Shown one piece after another: positions 1 to 11,311 of a stretch of DNA of 64,000 bases. The notes beneath the pieces are model-generated. The model made no database searches, was not told where the DNA came from, and was given only the letters and a program-made list of their open reading frames with translations. The stretch's first letter is position 1; each line of letters begins with the position of its first letter. A program made the translations under genes and the position numbers. Source of the DNA: Uranotaenia lowii (taxonomy: Eukaryota > Arthropoda > Insecta > Diptera > Culicidae); assembly GCF_029784155.1 (NCBI RefSeq), contig NC_073692.1, positions 154,968,334-155,032,333 on the forward strand, read 5' to 3'.

Positions 1-1200
1 TTCATCAGAATGGTTCTCTAACGTTAGACCGATGAAAAACATGAGCCCGTGAACCGTGTCAGAAAATCATGTAACACACTCTACTGTCAAATTGACCTTC
101 GAAGTTTTTTTCGGCTCCACCTTATAAACAGCCAAGCGCATAACAATTCTTTCCTTAATTAGTACCTCCGCCATCTACATACATCCATACATACGGTTAT
201 CCACACCAAGTGTATTTTACCCATTAGACAACTCTAGCACAAAAATCCTGACTGGACTGGCGCCAGTGGCTCTGTAATCACATCCCTTGCCAGATACCAG
301 TTCGCCTCAACGACCAAACCAATATTGGGCCCGAGCTCATCATGCTTAATTCTTGCGACCAAAATTCTCTTACTCGTGATGAAGAGCTTCGTGTTGACGT
401 CCTTATGTGAACCCTTCTTTAGTGGTATCATCCTTCACAGCATCAGTTCTATAAACTACCACCATAGATTTAATCAACTCATTGAACATAATCATCTGCC
501 TATTCTACACTCTATAGAGTATACTAGAAATCGTTTCCAAAACTCCGCATACCATCAGTTATCATCCAATTTTGTGAAACATTGTCCAACACGTTTCAGT
601 TTATCAATCAAAGATCCTATCGTACCGTTTCATAAAAATATAACATTAAAAAAAACAAAGTAGGTTTTTTTCGACTACCTATAACAAGAATAACTTTGAA
701 ATTCTAAATTCAAAAATGGAAATGTTACTGTATATCAAATGCGTAATGTAAATCAAACGAGACACTTTGGAAAAATTCTATAAGTTTAAATTGGTACAGA
801 TTGGTCTAGAAGTTCCGCGAATTTCGAAGCTCCATATTTGTCCATAACTGTCATATTTGAATATCTTTGCGGTTCGTTGCTGTTAACACGTCAATTAACA
901 GAAACAATCCTCGGACACCGGAATTCACACCTTGACTCCAGTCGAATAAACACTCAACCTAAATTTCTTTCTACCCTTTTAAGATTTTCTTACTGTTACA
1001 ATTCTTAAGACTAATCATCGCATCTACTCGACTTTTTTTAGATTCTTAATGCAAATAAAACCACAAAAAGAATGTGTTCCAAGTTCCAATTTATTTATTT
1101 TTTCCCTTTTTATAAAAGCCAACATTTCTGAACATCTCAAGAATAAGAAACTTGATTCTTCTCTTTCTATTCCTTCTTTTTCAATAACACTTTTGTAGGC
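1..1200. other. unassigned AT-rich DNA
   Basis: No convincing gene was seen. The only frame of interest is a 65-codon minus-strand stretch at 234-431 that reads like a fragment of a longer protein. It has no flanking continuation and no motif I can name, so it is not called. Confidence 0.4.
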
Positions 1201-1247
1201 TTACTCTGCGTACCGGTACCCTGCACGATACCCGCAACGTATCGGCC

Positions 1248-1720
1248 AAAATTCTAAGCACCACCATATGCTAGAATGTGTTTTCGCCAGTTGTGTCTAT
1301 CGCCCTGCACAGTACAACATACCGGCCAATAGATCTGCCGGAATAAATCCAACCCCAGATCTCTCACAGGATAATTCCTGCCACCCTGCACAGTACCCAC
1401 GGTACCGGCCAATTGATCTGCCGGATTAAATCCAACCCCAGATCTCTTACAGGATAATTCCTGTCACCCTGGTACCCACGGTACCGGCCAATTGATCTGC
1501 CGGATTAAATCCAACCCCAGATCTCTTACAGGATAATTCCTGTCACCCTGCACAGTACCCACGGTACCGGCCAATTGATCTGCCGGACTAGCGTCGGGCC
1601 CAGATCTCTCACAGGATGATTCCTGTATCCCTCCACAGTACTCAAATTATACTGGCCAATTCACTCGATAGACACCCTAAACCTGGCTCCCTGCACAGTA
1701 CTGGAGTACTGGCCAATTTC
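1248..1720. repeat. 83-bp minisatellite
   Basis: Four clear tandem units start at the motif CCGGCCAAT near 1322, 1405, 1484 and 1567. Spacings are 83, 79 and 83 bp. Each unit carries a GGTACC-rich segment, GATCTGCCGGA and an AGGATAATTCCTG half-palindrome. Degenerate partial units extend to about 1250 on the left and about 1720 on the right. No gene is associated. Confidence 0.8.
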
Positions 1721-1739
1721 ATTTGCCTCCTTCTTTTTT

Positions 1740-2965
1740 TTTTTATACCGGATACGCAGACCGAAAGCTATCATGCACGTTACGTGCCAATTTCAGAAGT
1801 TCCTATTTTTTTCTCAGCTATTTCAAATCTTACCGTCATCAATTACGGCGCCATTTTCACAAGCTACAACATCAGCACGCAAATCATTATTCTAATCTTA
1901 CCTTGATTCCATCCAGTTGCCATCTGAATCCCATCCTCGTCGCCATTTGTGGTACCCTCCAGTGTGTACCCGAGTAGTGATCCGTCCGGACACCAAGGAA
2001 CCACTTAACACTTATAGCAAACTCCCGAACGCTCACTGTACACGATGTTATTCTGAACATTGTTTACGTAACTCTCCCTGTCCTTCCAACCATCGTTCTC
2101 TATTCCCGTAGTGTTGTCTTGTTAAGGCTGTTTATACAAACCATAGTTTTCTCATAATCAATCACTGCTCACCACATACTTCAAAGCAAAGCACTTTTAA
2201 AGTTAAATTAAAAAACTGTATTTGAAAAGCACAATCTATACAAAACAACAGATGAAATGTCATAAACGATTAAAGAAAACATTATTCCAGACATGTTTGG
2301 GGTAGCAATAATTTCCAATAAATTTCCACAATCGAATAAACGATAAAAAATCTAAATTCCGATTTCAAAAAGAAAGATCAGGTTAGCGCCTTTTTATTTT
2401 TATGAAAATCATAAAAACCTTTTAAAAAAATCATCTATACTACTAAAATTGGGGCAAAAATGTTTAACGACAATCACGGTTTCAACTTACCTAAGTGCTC
2501 AGACTCATTCAGTGATAAAGTTTTAGGATTTTTTTTGGTAAATCTTTTGTAAAATTTAGGGTTAATAGTCACTATCACTGAAAAAACAGTCTAGAAATTC
2601 ACTATTTAAAGCGCCTTATATTGATTTTTAAAGATTTTTTATGAATGAAGTCATTTTCGAAATACGATGGATTAAAATCTTGGTGTCACAACGCGCCATT
2701 TTTCTTGTTGTTTTTATAAATTTCTCAATTGAGAGATTGTTATGATGAAAAGCGAAAAGCGACGATTCTTTTTAAAAATGTGATTAAGTGTTTTTGGTTT
2801 GAATTTATTCTTTATACATTTCTTAGAACCTGCAATTTTTTTTTATTAACTAAAAGACATTAAAAGATAAATAACATACATCAAAATTAAGCAATAAATA
2901 GGTAGTTAGTAAAATAAATCCTGAGTAATATGGTTTCGTATGGCTGTGGCTGTGATGAATTTAAA
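1740..2965. other. unassigned AT-rich DNA
   Basis: Short frames only. No TIR pair, splice-linked ORF, RNA gene or recognisable protein was found. Confidence 0.4.
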
Positions 2966-2976
2966 ATGTAATATTT

Positions 2977-3087
2977 CTTACGTAAGATTTTTGGAAACCC
3001 CCCCTACCCCCTAGTAAGAGATCGTAAGCAAATGTGAAACCCCCCACCCCCCCCTATGTGCTTACGTAATTAGTGAACAGCCCCTTA
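2977..3087. repeat. C-run-rich MITE-like fragment
   Basis: The segment is bounded by CTTACGTAAG on the left and TTACGTAATTAGTGAACAG on the right, with two runs of consecutive C in between. The layout resembles the ends of the TAA-flanked element at 41929-42917, but the sequence differs. Probably a short MITE or a MITE fragment. Confidence 0.4.
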
Positions 3088-3666
3088 AACGTTTTCAAAC
3101 CAGAAACTGATGAATTCTAAATATTCCCTAGAAGCAATTTATCTGTTGACATTTGAATGTATATGTTTTATTTAGTTAGTTTGAATTTTCCAAATTGTAC
3201 CGAGATCTTCAGGCAAAGCATACACTCAGAAATGAAAAAAATATGAAAATTATTATATTTCAATAACTCCGATATTTCTCTGACATTAATATCCAGAAAT
3301 ATTAAAAAATAAATATTTCAGATATTTAAATTTATGCATCCGAATAATTTCTCGGCGTGTAATGATCCAATGCATAAAATTTAATAACCGAGAAATTATA
3401 TATTATTTTGTTCAAACAAACGCTTTGTGCGTTTAAGTCCCAACTAAACGGGTATGAGCACATGCTAGATTCTTCAGTTGCTAAATGCCTTTCAACTTGA
3501 CTGCATGCAGATTCCATTCTCTTTAAATATTTAACTGAATCATATTTAAATAGGATGGACTCAATTGCAGCAAGTACCAACGAAATGCACATGTTTGTAT
3601 GCTATGGTCAATTATGCACATTGACCATAGATAGAACATGAACGAAAATCAAACGATTTTCGTTTG

Positions 3667-4966
3667 CACGCTAGAAATCATTAAACCATTTACGATTCAA
3701 AAATAACCATTTTTTACCTTTTCCCGGGAAATGTCATTTTATGAGTTCTCCTTGAGAAGTCATAAAATGACTTCTAGGGGAGAAGTTTGAATATGGTTAT
3801 TTTTCAATCGTAAATTGTAGCATCCTAGAAGTAAGAAAATGGTTATTTTTTAAACGAAATATAAAGAGCAATATTGCGGAATTGAACGTTATGATAGACT
3901 TATCGACAAAATTAAGCAAAACACGGTTTACAAATATGTATGTTGTTTATTTTATTCCTTGTATTTCTGTCCGTATGTACTATTTGCCATAGAAATGATG
4001 GCAAAAGATGATATTTGAAAATATATGGACGGAAGCAGGAAGTGATAAGGACAGCCGAAACACCCGGTAGCATTTGAAGCAGCAAAATTGATTCCCCCCA
4101 CGATTACCACCGGATTCAAATGAAAAAACTAACCTAATGTCGGTTCCGAACAAAGCCGGAAGTGGTGATCCCATATGCCTCGGTGACATTTTGTAGATCC
4201 GTATAGCTTCAGCAAATGGCCAACATATCAGTATCACAACACCACTGCTGTTCGTTCACGGAGGTTTGAATGATTCCTTCATGACCGGCGGATGATGTTT
4301 TTCAGGCGGTCCAGCCAGTTCCAGCTCCTCCCGGATGGTGAAAATACTGGTCGTTAGAATATCTCGCATTTCGCAACGATTGATAGAAAACCTAAAACAA
4401 GAATGTTTCATTCAGTAACCAACCTTATTTATCCTTTGAATTCTATTTTAAAAAATATTCGAGAGAAAATAAAAACTTACCGGGGAATTGTGCGAAGTCC
4501 GCTTCCAGATAGTGCGACGACTATGCTTTTTCAGCTTTCGTTTGTTGTGCCTGATTACGATGAACCGGTTGCCAGCGGATCAATTTAAAGCGGAGCCTCC
4601 TAATCCGTGTCCTGAAATATTTGTTTAGGTTAGAATTTTTATTCGAAGATAATTTATATTAAATTGTTTACCTTTTATCATTGTCAATAGATTTGATGTT
4701 CCAGAATAACAAGGGACCGATTTAAATGAGAACTCGAGTTACGCGGTATTATGAATTAAAAAAAACGCATTCGTCTGCACATCGATTATTTTTAAAATGG
4801 CTACGATGAAAAACATAACATTTTATGGTTAATGCCCTAGAACTACAAAAATGGTTAAAATTTATGAAGGAAAAATTCTTAAAAAATAACCATATTGGCA
4901 GTTTTCGGGGCAAAGCCATAAAATGGTTATTTTTGAACCAAAAATGGTTAAACAAAAACGAGCGTG
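3667..4966 (-). mobile_element. word-tiled DNA element D, copy 1 (TSD TG), nested in H
   Basis: The ends are CACGCTAGAAAT on the left and GAGCGTG on the right, flanked by TG on both sides (3665-3666 and 4967-4968). Subterminal zones repeat the word AAAAATAACCAT or its complement. Inside the left zone is a short inverted pair around a TCATTTTATGA motif. The same zone occurs inverted at 20690-20831 in copy D2, so D1 lies in the opposite orientation. The interior holds a minus-strand spliced unit and an AATAAA near 3955. Insertion inside H makes D1 younger than H. Confidence 0.75.
4256..4533 (-). CDS. spliced short ORF inside element D1 (no recognised function)
   Basis: On the minus strand, an exon ending CCCCG at 4481 is followed by a GTAAGT donor. 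An 89-bp intron (4480-4392) ends TTGTTTTAG, and the next exon starts at 4391. Joined, the frame is open from about 4533 to a TGA at 4256-4258, roughly 62 codons. No ATG lies in the open part of the first exon; the first methionine is in exon 2. The product is acidic in the middle and histidine/proline-rich near its end. It shares no obvious similarity with the ORF of copy D2. This may be a decayed version of an element-encoded peptide. No family was recognised. Confidence 0.35.
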
Positions 4967-5222
4967 TGGTTTTTCTGTTTATTTCTGCTTTAAGCGTTTG
5001 CCTTTACATACGGCTCAAACTTTTATTTCTGACCACCAGATGTCGTTCCATAACATTTCTCAATGCATAAATTTTAATCGCAGAAATATTTCCCAGTGAG
5101 AAATATCCCAGTAATTACACCATGAGAAATATCCGTGTGCGTAAAGAGGGAGATATGTGAAAATACCTAGAATATAACTGTTTGATATTTTATTTATTTC
5201 TGAGTGTAGATCGGTATCTCTG

Positions 5223-6287
5223 CACGGAAAATAAAAAAAAGGTAAAATTTACCTTATTGCGAGGTGATTTTTCCCCCTCTTTCGAGGTAAATTTTACCTT
5301 TTTTTGATTCATTCTGTAAAAAGATAAATTTTACCTTTATTCAATTCACCTAGCAAAAAGGTAAATTACCTTTTTAGCATTCACCTAGCAAAGTAGTAAA
5401 AAATACCGTTATCTCATTAACTGATTTAAAAGGTAAATTCTAGTTGGTTTGTTGGTTCCTTCAATAAAATTGAAAACAATTTTTTTTCAAAAAATTATAT
5501 TAATTTGAAATAAATAGGGGCTTTTCATTTTATTTATTTGTAATTGTAATTGTTTCTTTATTCATTGACGATAACCTTTTTGTAAAATTAAATTGTATCA
5601 GGTCAGGGATATTTAGATTTATTTGTATTACCGTGTTTTACAAAAAATACTGAGGTAAGTCCTTTTTACGCCAGGCTCGTAGCAATTCGACTTCGCGTTC
5701 TTCCGGTTCTTTCACGCCATAATGGCCACTGAATCCTCCTGCACTGTGTTAACGCATTCATGCCCTTCTCCGTTCGATTAATCCGGTCAGGCCCGACTTT
5801 TCCGGAATAATATCTAGAGGATGACGTGGAACACACCTCGAAGCTGGGCTGATCTGAAACAAAAGCAAAGTATTATGACGAGAACCAGCACAACTAAATG
5901 ATTTCTAAGAAAACACTTAACATTCTGTTCCGATTTTCTCAAATTGGCACGAAACAAAACAATAGTTACTTTTTTTCAAGATGAATTGTACCGTTTTGTT
6001 CAGCTCAATCCAGGTCAATTTCACCTCGCTACGAGGTAAGTTTCACCTTATTTGGATTTTTCTAGGTGAATTATACTTTTTTATTGAGCTCAATTCAGGT
6101 GAACTTCACCTCGCTAAGAGGTAAGATTTACCTGGTGGATTGTACCTTTTTTCCAACCTCGATTCAGGTAAATTTTACCTCGCTGTGAGGTGAGTTTCAC
6201 CCCGAAGAGATAGAAATTACCTTTTTGGCTTTCACGAGCGTTCACTTTGCTATCTCCGTAAATTTTACCTATTTATTATTTTCCGTG
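5223..6287 (-). mobile_element. word-tiled DNA element A, copy 1
   Basis: The ends are CACGGAAAATAA and its complement TTATTATTTTCCGTG. TG lies on both outer sides. Both subterminal zones are tiled with GGTAAAATTTACC and with AGGTGAATT/ATTCACCT variants. The interior on the minus strand matches the spliced unit of copy A2 (12012-12899). Here the splice donor has decayed from GTAAG to TTAAG (around 5921), while the acceptor TTTGTTTCAG near 5855 is kept. This copy is about 180 bp longer than A2 and looks older. It starts 16 bp after element H. Confidence 0.75.
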
Positions 6288-6552
6288 TGTGGAAAACTCG
6301 AAGCGTTTGTTGGTCAAACTTCACGGATAGATGTCACTGAACAGTAGTTTTATAAACACGGAAAAATAGAGTTATTCATAAAATGTGTTGCAATTACACG
6401 TTCATAATGTCTAATCAGTTATTGTTCAAAATTTGTGTATCCCCTATTCAAATCTGAGTAGTTTTGGGTTGCCAATAAGCAGATGTGAACTAAAACTAGA
6501 TTAGTCAATTCTGTATAAAAAGTTTGCTGTTGTTGGAATTTAGTTTGAAGGG

Positions 6553-6955
6553 ATGTCGAAGCGAAAAAAGAAAAAATATTTTAACTTTTTGATCGCGGAG
6601 GATCATTTTAACAACCGAATCCGGTGACACAGAAGCTAATTCGACTGAGCAAGGAATGTCAATCCAAATTTAAAAAAGGTAATGTTGCTTGCATCATGAA
6701 ACTTTAATTTACTAAGATTTTTCCCATATACTTTTTTCGAACTGTTAGAAACAACGTCTGAAAATGCGAGCCAGTGCCGAGAAAGCGCTCGTCAAGAAAA
6801 AGGAACGGCATGGGACAGATTCTGCAGAAAACGCTGGTGAATGAGCTGGAACAAGATATGATGGATCTGATTGGAAAATTTTCGTAGCCTATCCGGACAT
6901 CGCCATCCGACGGAACTTTCGCTGGATGTGCATCGAGCAGTTCTGTAAAAATAAA
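6553..6955 (+). pseudogene. decayed small spliced unit
   Basis: An ATG at 6553 opens a lysine-rich 24-codon frame ending TGA at 6625. A GTAATG donor after 6678 and a TTAG acceptor at 6748 delimit a 70-bp intron. The downstream exon stays open for about 30 codons in the frame carried over from the second half of exon 1. An AATAAA follows at 6950. The layout matches the mini transcription units inside elements A-F, but here the start frame and the spliced frame disagree, so it is probably frameshifted. No TIRs were found for it. The product is not recognised. Confidence 0.35.
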
Positions 6956-7038
6956 TAAGTTCGATGAGACCCAATTTCGTCATCTTAGATTTAGAACATT
7001 TCGGTATCAATTTAATTTTTTTTTTAGAAAAAACCAAG

Positions 7039-7418
7039 TGTCGTATTCTTCGTTCGTTCATATACCAAAACTCTCGGCAACCCATCACACTAAACTCTTC
7101 ACAAAATGTGATGAGTTTACCGAGTGTTCCACTTTACCTCCAGAAACGACTTTCTAGACCGCTTCAAGAGAAAGACTTGTTATTCCTAACATTGTCTGTA
7201 AACGAATGACTTGTTGCCGGAACTATACGTTTGCTTTTATACCTTTTTATGCTCTTGGAATTTAACTTTAGACGCTCGGTGTAAACGGTACTGAACCGAT
7301 GATACACCCAAAAGATTTAAAGCTTGTATAATTTGCCATACAGTTTTTTTTTTAGATTTTTTTCATGAACTGAACTTTTCTGAATTTAACAATTTATTTT
7401 ATTTTATCATCCATACTA
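7039..7418. repeat. 380-bp interspersed repeat, copy 1
   Basis: Nearly identical to 10533-10913. The only difference I saw is 2 bases missing in the second copy near the motif GGAACTA. A 56-codon frame in the first half is open in both copies. It contains an imperfect inverted repeat around TCGGCAACC and GGTAAACTC-like arms. Element B1 begins exactly at the right limit. Confidence 0.85.
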
Positions 7419-8221
7419 CACAGCAAATTTTTTTTGCTGGAAACCAGCAAAATTTTGCTGGTTTTTGTCCCGCTGACTTTCCAGCAAAATTTCCAGCAAT
7501 TTAAATTGCTGGAAAAAACAGCAAACGTTAATGCTGGTTTCCAGCAATTCAAATTGCTGAAAAATCAGCAATCCAGATTACTGGAAACCAGCTATTTCTT
7601 TCAACACAACCGGCTGTATTTAGTATCAAATTTATATTTTAATTCAAAATTAAATTTTGATTACTGGATGTGCATATAATAAGCAATAAAAACAATTATT
7701 TCCTCCCGCTTTTCAATAGGGATATATTTATTTCCAGAAACACGATATTTTTTAAAAATATTCTATAACACCGGCTGGGCTGGCAGCTTTGTGCCAAAGT
7801 GTTGATCGCCACCTGTAAAAATAGTTTTGATAAGAATATTTTAGAGAATATCTATCTGTCCAAGAAAAACTCACCCTTAACTTATTATCTGGTTGCTAGA
7901 ATATAGAGGAAATTAAAATAATTATATTAATTTAACCAAAATTCGTAAGATAGAATCTCACCTTGCTTCAGCGTACGAAAGAAAAACAAACTCCAAATTG
8001 ACAACTCGATTGCTGATTTTCCAGCAAACTAGATCAATTGCTGGAAAGTCCAGCAATTCGAAAACCGATTGCTGATTTTTCAGCAAAAATGACAAGAACA
8101 CAACTGAATGCTGAAAAATCCAGCAAATCGAAAACCGATTGCTGGTTTCCAGCAAAAATTTGGATTGCTGAATGTTTCCAGCAATTTTTTTTGCTGGAAA
8201 TCGAGGCAAAAATTTACAGTG
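7419..8221 (-). mobile_element. word-tiled DNA element B, copy 1 (TSD TA)
   Basis: The ends are CACAGCAAATTTTT on the left and AAATTTACAGTG on the right, with TA at 7417-7418 and 8222-8223. Subterminal zones are packed with TTTGCTGG, CCAGCAA and TTGCTGGAAA in both orientations. On the minus strand the right-hand array is itself an open frame of about 90 codons that runs into a GTGAG donor at 7961. A 21-nt exon (7895-7875) lies between two introns, and a third exon starts at 7812. In this copy the middle exon meets a TAA stop. Copies B2 and B3 follow within 1.2 kb. Confidence 0.8.
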
Positions 8222-8376
8222 TACATTCACTCCCTCTTCTACTCCTGAAGATTTACTTGAAGAAATGTTATTTTTTTGAATGTTTTAAAAAAAAAATCCG
8301 ACTTATGAGGCATATTTCATGAACGAAAAGATCCACGCATTCTGTTGCGCGTACATCGTGGTTTATGCGATTGCTT

Positions 8377-9183
8377 CACTGTAAATTTTTGCCTCGGTTT
8401 CCAGCAAAAAAAATTGCTGGAAACGTTCAGCAATCCAAATTTTTGCTGGAAACCAGCAATCGGTTTTCGAATTGCTGGATTTTTCAGCATTCGGTTATGT
8501 GCTTGTCATTTTTGCTGAAAAATCAGCAATCGGTTTTCAAATTGCTGGACTTTCAGCAATTGATCTAGTTTGCTGGAAAATCAGCAATCGAGTTGTCAAT
8601 TTGGAGTTTGTTTTTGTTTCGTACGCTGAAGTAAGGTGAGATTCTATTTTAGGAATTTAGGTTAAATTAATATAATTATTTTATTTTCCTCTTATATTCT
8701 AGCAACCAGGCATCAAGTCAAGGGTAAGTTTTTATTGTACAGGTAGATATTCCATAGAAGATACTAATCAAAACTATTTTACAGGTGGCGGATGATCAAC
8801 ACTTTGGCACAAAGCGGCCACCCCAGAGCCGGTGTTAGAAAGTGGTGAAAAAAAAGTTTTTTTTTTTTAAATGAATAAATCCCTTATTGAAAATGGGAGA
8901 AAATAATTGTTTTTATTGCTTATTGTATGCACAGCCAATATTAATCTTTAATTTTGAATTGAAATATAAATTTCATACTAAATACTGCCGGTTGTGTCGA
9001 AAGAAATAGCTGGTTTCCAGCAATCTGGATTGCTGATTTTCCAGCAATTTGAATTGCTGGAAACCAGCATTAACGTTTGCTGTTTTTTCCAGCAATTGAA
9101 ATTGCTGGAAATTTTGCTGGAAAGTCAGCGGGACAAAAACCAGCAAAATTTTGCTGGTTTCCAGCAAAAAAAAAATTGCTGTG
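8377..9183 (+). mobile_element. word-tiled DNA element B, copy 2, inverted relative to copies 1 and 3
   Basis: The ends are CACTGTAAATTTTT on the left and AAATTGCTGTG on the right. The right flank is TA but the left flank is TT, so the target duplication is not perfect. The CAGCAA/TTGCTG word arrays and the internal spliced unit are those of copy 1 in opposite orientation. A one-base deletion near 8558 (CTTTCAG in place of CTTTCCAG) breaks the array-encoded frame, but the downstream exons are better preserved than in copy 1. Confidence 0.8.
8582..8848 (+). pseudogene. three-exon ORF of element B copy 2, frameshifted in exon 1
   Basis: Exon 1 ends at 8635 before GTGAG. A 67-bp intron ends TTCTAG at 8702. 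Exon 2 is only 21 nt (8703-8723). A 61-bp intron starting GTAAGT ends TTTTACAG at 8784, and exon 3 runs from 8785 to a TGA at 8846-8848. The frame is continuous across both junctions and ends in a basic tail with ...GVRKW. Upstream, the frame would enter the subterminal word array but is broken by a one-base deletion near 8558. The family consensus therefore probably encodes a peptide of over 100 residues whose N-terminal part is made of the repeated words. No known domain was recognised. Confidence 0.45.
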
Positions 9184-9353
9184 TAGTTACAGATTGGCCA
9201 CTACAACACTACACCGCATCTCGATGTGTTACCAATTGCTCGGTTGCGTTTCCTGGAAAGCAACGTGGCAAAACCCAAACGGACCACCGCACTTGGTTGC
9301 TGAGATACACGCAGCATTTACATCGTTTGCTCACGGCCAATCCCGCGAACCTA

Positions 9354-10102
9354 CACAGCAAATTTTTTTTTGCTGGAAACCAGCTAAATTTTGCTGGTTT
9401 TTGTCCCGCTGACTTTCCAGCAAAATTTCCAGCAATTTAAATTGCTGGAAAAAACAGCAAACGTTAATGCTGGTTTCCAGCAATTCAAATTGCTGGAAAA
9501 TCAGCAATCCAGATTGCTGGAAACCAGCTATTTCTTTCAGAACATTCGGCTGTATTTGGTACCAAATTTATATTTCAATTCGAAATTAAATATTGGATAC
9601 TGGCTGTGGTATGACAAGAAATAAATAAGAATTATTTTCTTCCATTTTTATTCCCAAAATCACATGTTATTTTAATTTACAAACTCCGGGGTGGTCATCA
9701 TCCGTCACCTGAAATAGAGTTTTGATTAGTTTTTTCATGAAATATCTACCTATATCTATCTATCTATGTCTGGTTGATAGAAAATAGAAGAAAAGAAGAA
9801 TAATTGTATTAATCTTATCAAAGTTCGTGAAATAAAGTCTCACCTTGCTTCAGCGTACGAAAACAAACAGACTCCAATTTGACAATTCGATTGCTGATTT
9901 TCCAGCAAACTAGATCAATTGCTGGAAAGTCCAGCAATTTGTAAACCGATTGCTGGTTTTTCAGCAAAAATGACAAGAACACAACCGAATGCTGAAAAAT
10001 CCAGCAATTCGAAAACCGATTGCTGGTTTCCAGCAAAAAATTGGATTGCTGAACATTTCCAGCAATTTTTTTTGCTGGAAATCGAGGCAAAAATTTACTG
10101 TG
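9354..10102 (-). mobile_element. word-tiled DNA element B, copy 3 (TSD TA)
   Basis: The ends are CACAGCAAATTTTT and AAATTTACTGTG, with TA at 9352-9353 and 10103-10104. It has the same orientation as copy 1. The array-encoded minus-strand frame (9818-10177) is open, but indels near the first donor shift it. The middle-exon acceptor reads TCTAT in place of TCTAG. It lies 170 bp from copy 2. Confidence 0.8.
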
Positions 10103-10103
10103 T

Positions 10104-10330
10104 ACACAGTCGGTCAACCCGACGTTTGCCGTTGCCGTTCCGTTCCGCCCGTTTGCATTCCAACTGCCGACGCGCAATGCAAATTTACTTGACCTGGAGG
10201 TAGCGCTTTGCCGTGGCCTATCAAGTTCACAGCAACATATGTACCTCCTTTAATATCTCGTATATATTTCGAATCCGGATTCCGTTCTTTTCGACCATAT
10301 GTTGCATGTAGCTAGACATCAACGGTCTAA
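10104..10330. other. unassigned spacer
   Basis: A GC-richer 100 bp of unknown origin, then AT-rich DNA. No feature recognised. Confidence 0.4.
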
Positions 10331-10335
10331 CCTAA

Positions 10336-10495
10336 AACGCACCTTTCTAATTTTTTTTTGCGTGTTCATTGAAACGCACCTTAATTTTGTTTTTGCGTAA
10401 TATTGAACGCACCTTTACTTTTTTTTGCGTAGATTTAATCCAAATTCTCATTCTTTTCTGTTGGAATTCGCACCTTATCTTTTTGCGTATTACAT
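10336..10495. repeat. ACGCACCTT / TTTTTGCGT word array (single element end)
   Basis: ACGCACCTTT or GCACCTTA alternates with TTTTTGCGT at least four times. This is the same subterminal style as elements A-F with a new word. No matching opposite end was found in the window, so it may be one end of a further family that includes the unit at 10914-11703. Confidence 0.5.
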
Positions 10496-10532
10496 TTCCT
10501 TACATTATTGTTCTTGGGAGCTGCTACGCCAT

Positions 10533-10913
10533 TGTCGTATTCTTCGTTCGTTCATATACCAAAACTCTCGGCAACCCATCACACTAAACTCTTCACAAAA
10601 TGTGATGAGTTTACCGAGTGTTCCACTTTACCTCCAGAAACGACTTTCTAGACCGCTTCAAGAGAAAGACTTGTTATTCCTAACATTGTCTGTAAACGAA
10701 TGACTTGTTGCCGGAACTACGTTTGCTTTTATACCTTTTTATGCTCTTGGAATTTAACTTTAGACGCTCGGTGTAAACGGTACTGAACCGATGATACACC
10801 CAAAAGATTTAAAGCTTGTATAATTTGCCATACAGTTTTTTTTTTAGATTTTTTTCATGAACTGAACTTTTCTGAATTTAACAATTTATTTTATTTTATC
10901 ATCCATACTACAC
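10533..10913. repeat. 380-bp interspersed repeat, copy 2
   Basis: Near-identical direct copy of 7039-7418. Here it continues into a GC-rich exon-like stretch instead of element B1. Confidence 0.85.
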
Positions 10914-11311
10914 CAAGCACCATCGATAAATATCTGGGCTTCTCGGAACTCTTACTTAAGGTTTACCCGGAACGGGACTGCGGCGGGGAGCGACGGCGGT
11001 GGATTCTAAACAAGGGAGCCAAATTGGAACCGAGAAATTGATCTCTGCACCGCATTCCCATACGTACAAAAATATGAGTATTAGTAAATTAAACAAGTCC
11101 CATAATAGATAGATAATAGAATTAGTTCATTTTAAACAAAACCGAGATTTAAAACCCACCATGAAAACATTAACGCATTTTATTAAAAATTAATTTTCTT
11201 GGAATGGTTTATACAGGTTTATACCAATTAAATTGTTTCAAATTATAAATATTTTTCACCAAATTGAAGCTTTAATTTTAATCAATCATTAAGTTTTGAT
11301 TTCTATTTCAG

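Larger units (their letters stand above)
3223..5206. mobile_element. word-tiled DNA element H (TSD TA), host of nested element D1
   Basis: The left end begins CACTCAGAAATGAAAAA after TA (3221-3222). The right end is the complement, finishing TTTATTTCTGAGTG before TA (5207-5208). Both subterminal zones are tiled with variants of AGAAATATT and AATATTTCT. The element is split by D1 at 3667-4966, so H itself is about 680 bp. The inner left part (3332-3592) keeps an 86-codon minus-strand open frame of unknown meaning. The CAC...GTG ends and 2-bp target duplication match the other elements in this cluster. Element A1 begins only 16 bp past the right end. Confidence 0.7.

Noticed and set aside
234..431. 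65-codon minus-strand ORF as a retrotransposon gene end
   Set aside because: It reads protein-like, but no adjacent frame, LTR or motif supports it.
7419..10102. CAG trinucleotide expansion
   Set aside because: CAGCAA words are interspersed in both orientations and bounded by TIRs; this is an element end and not a triplet array.
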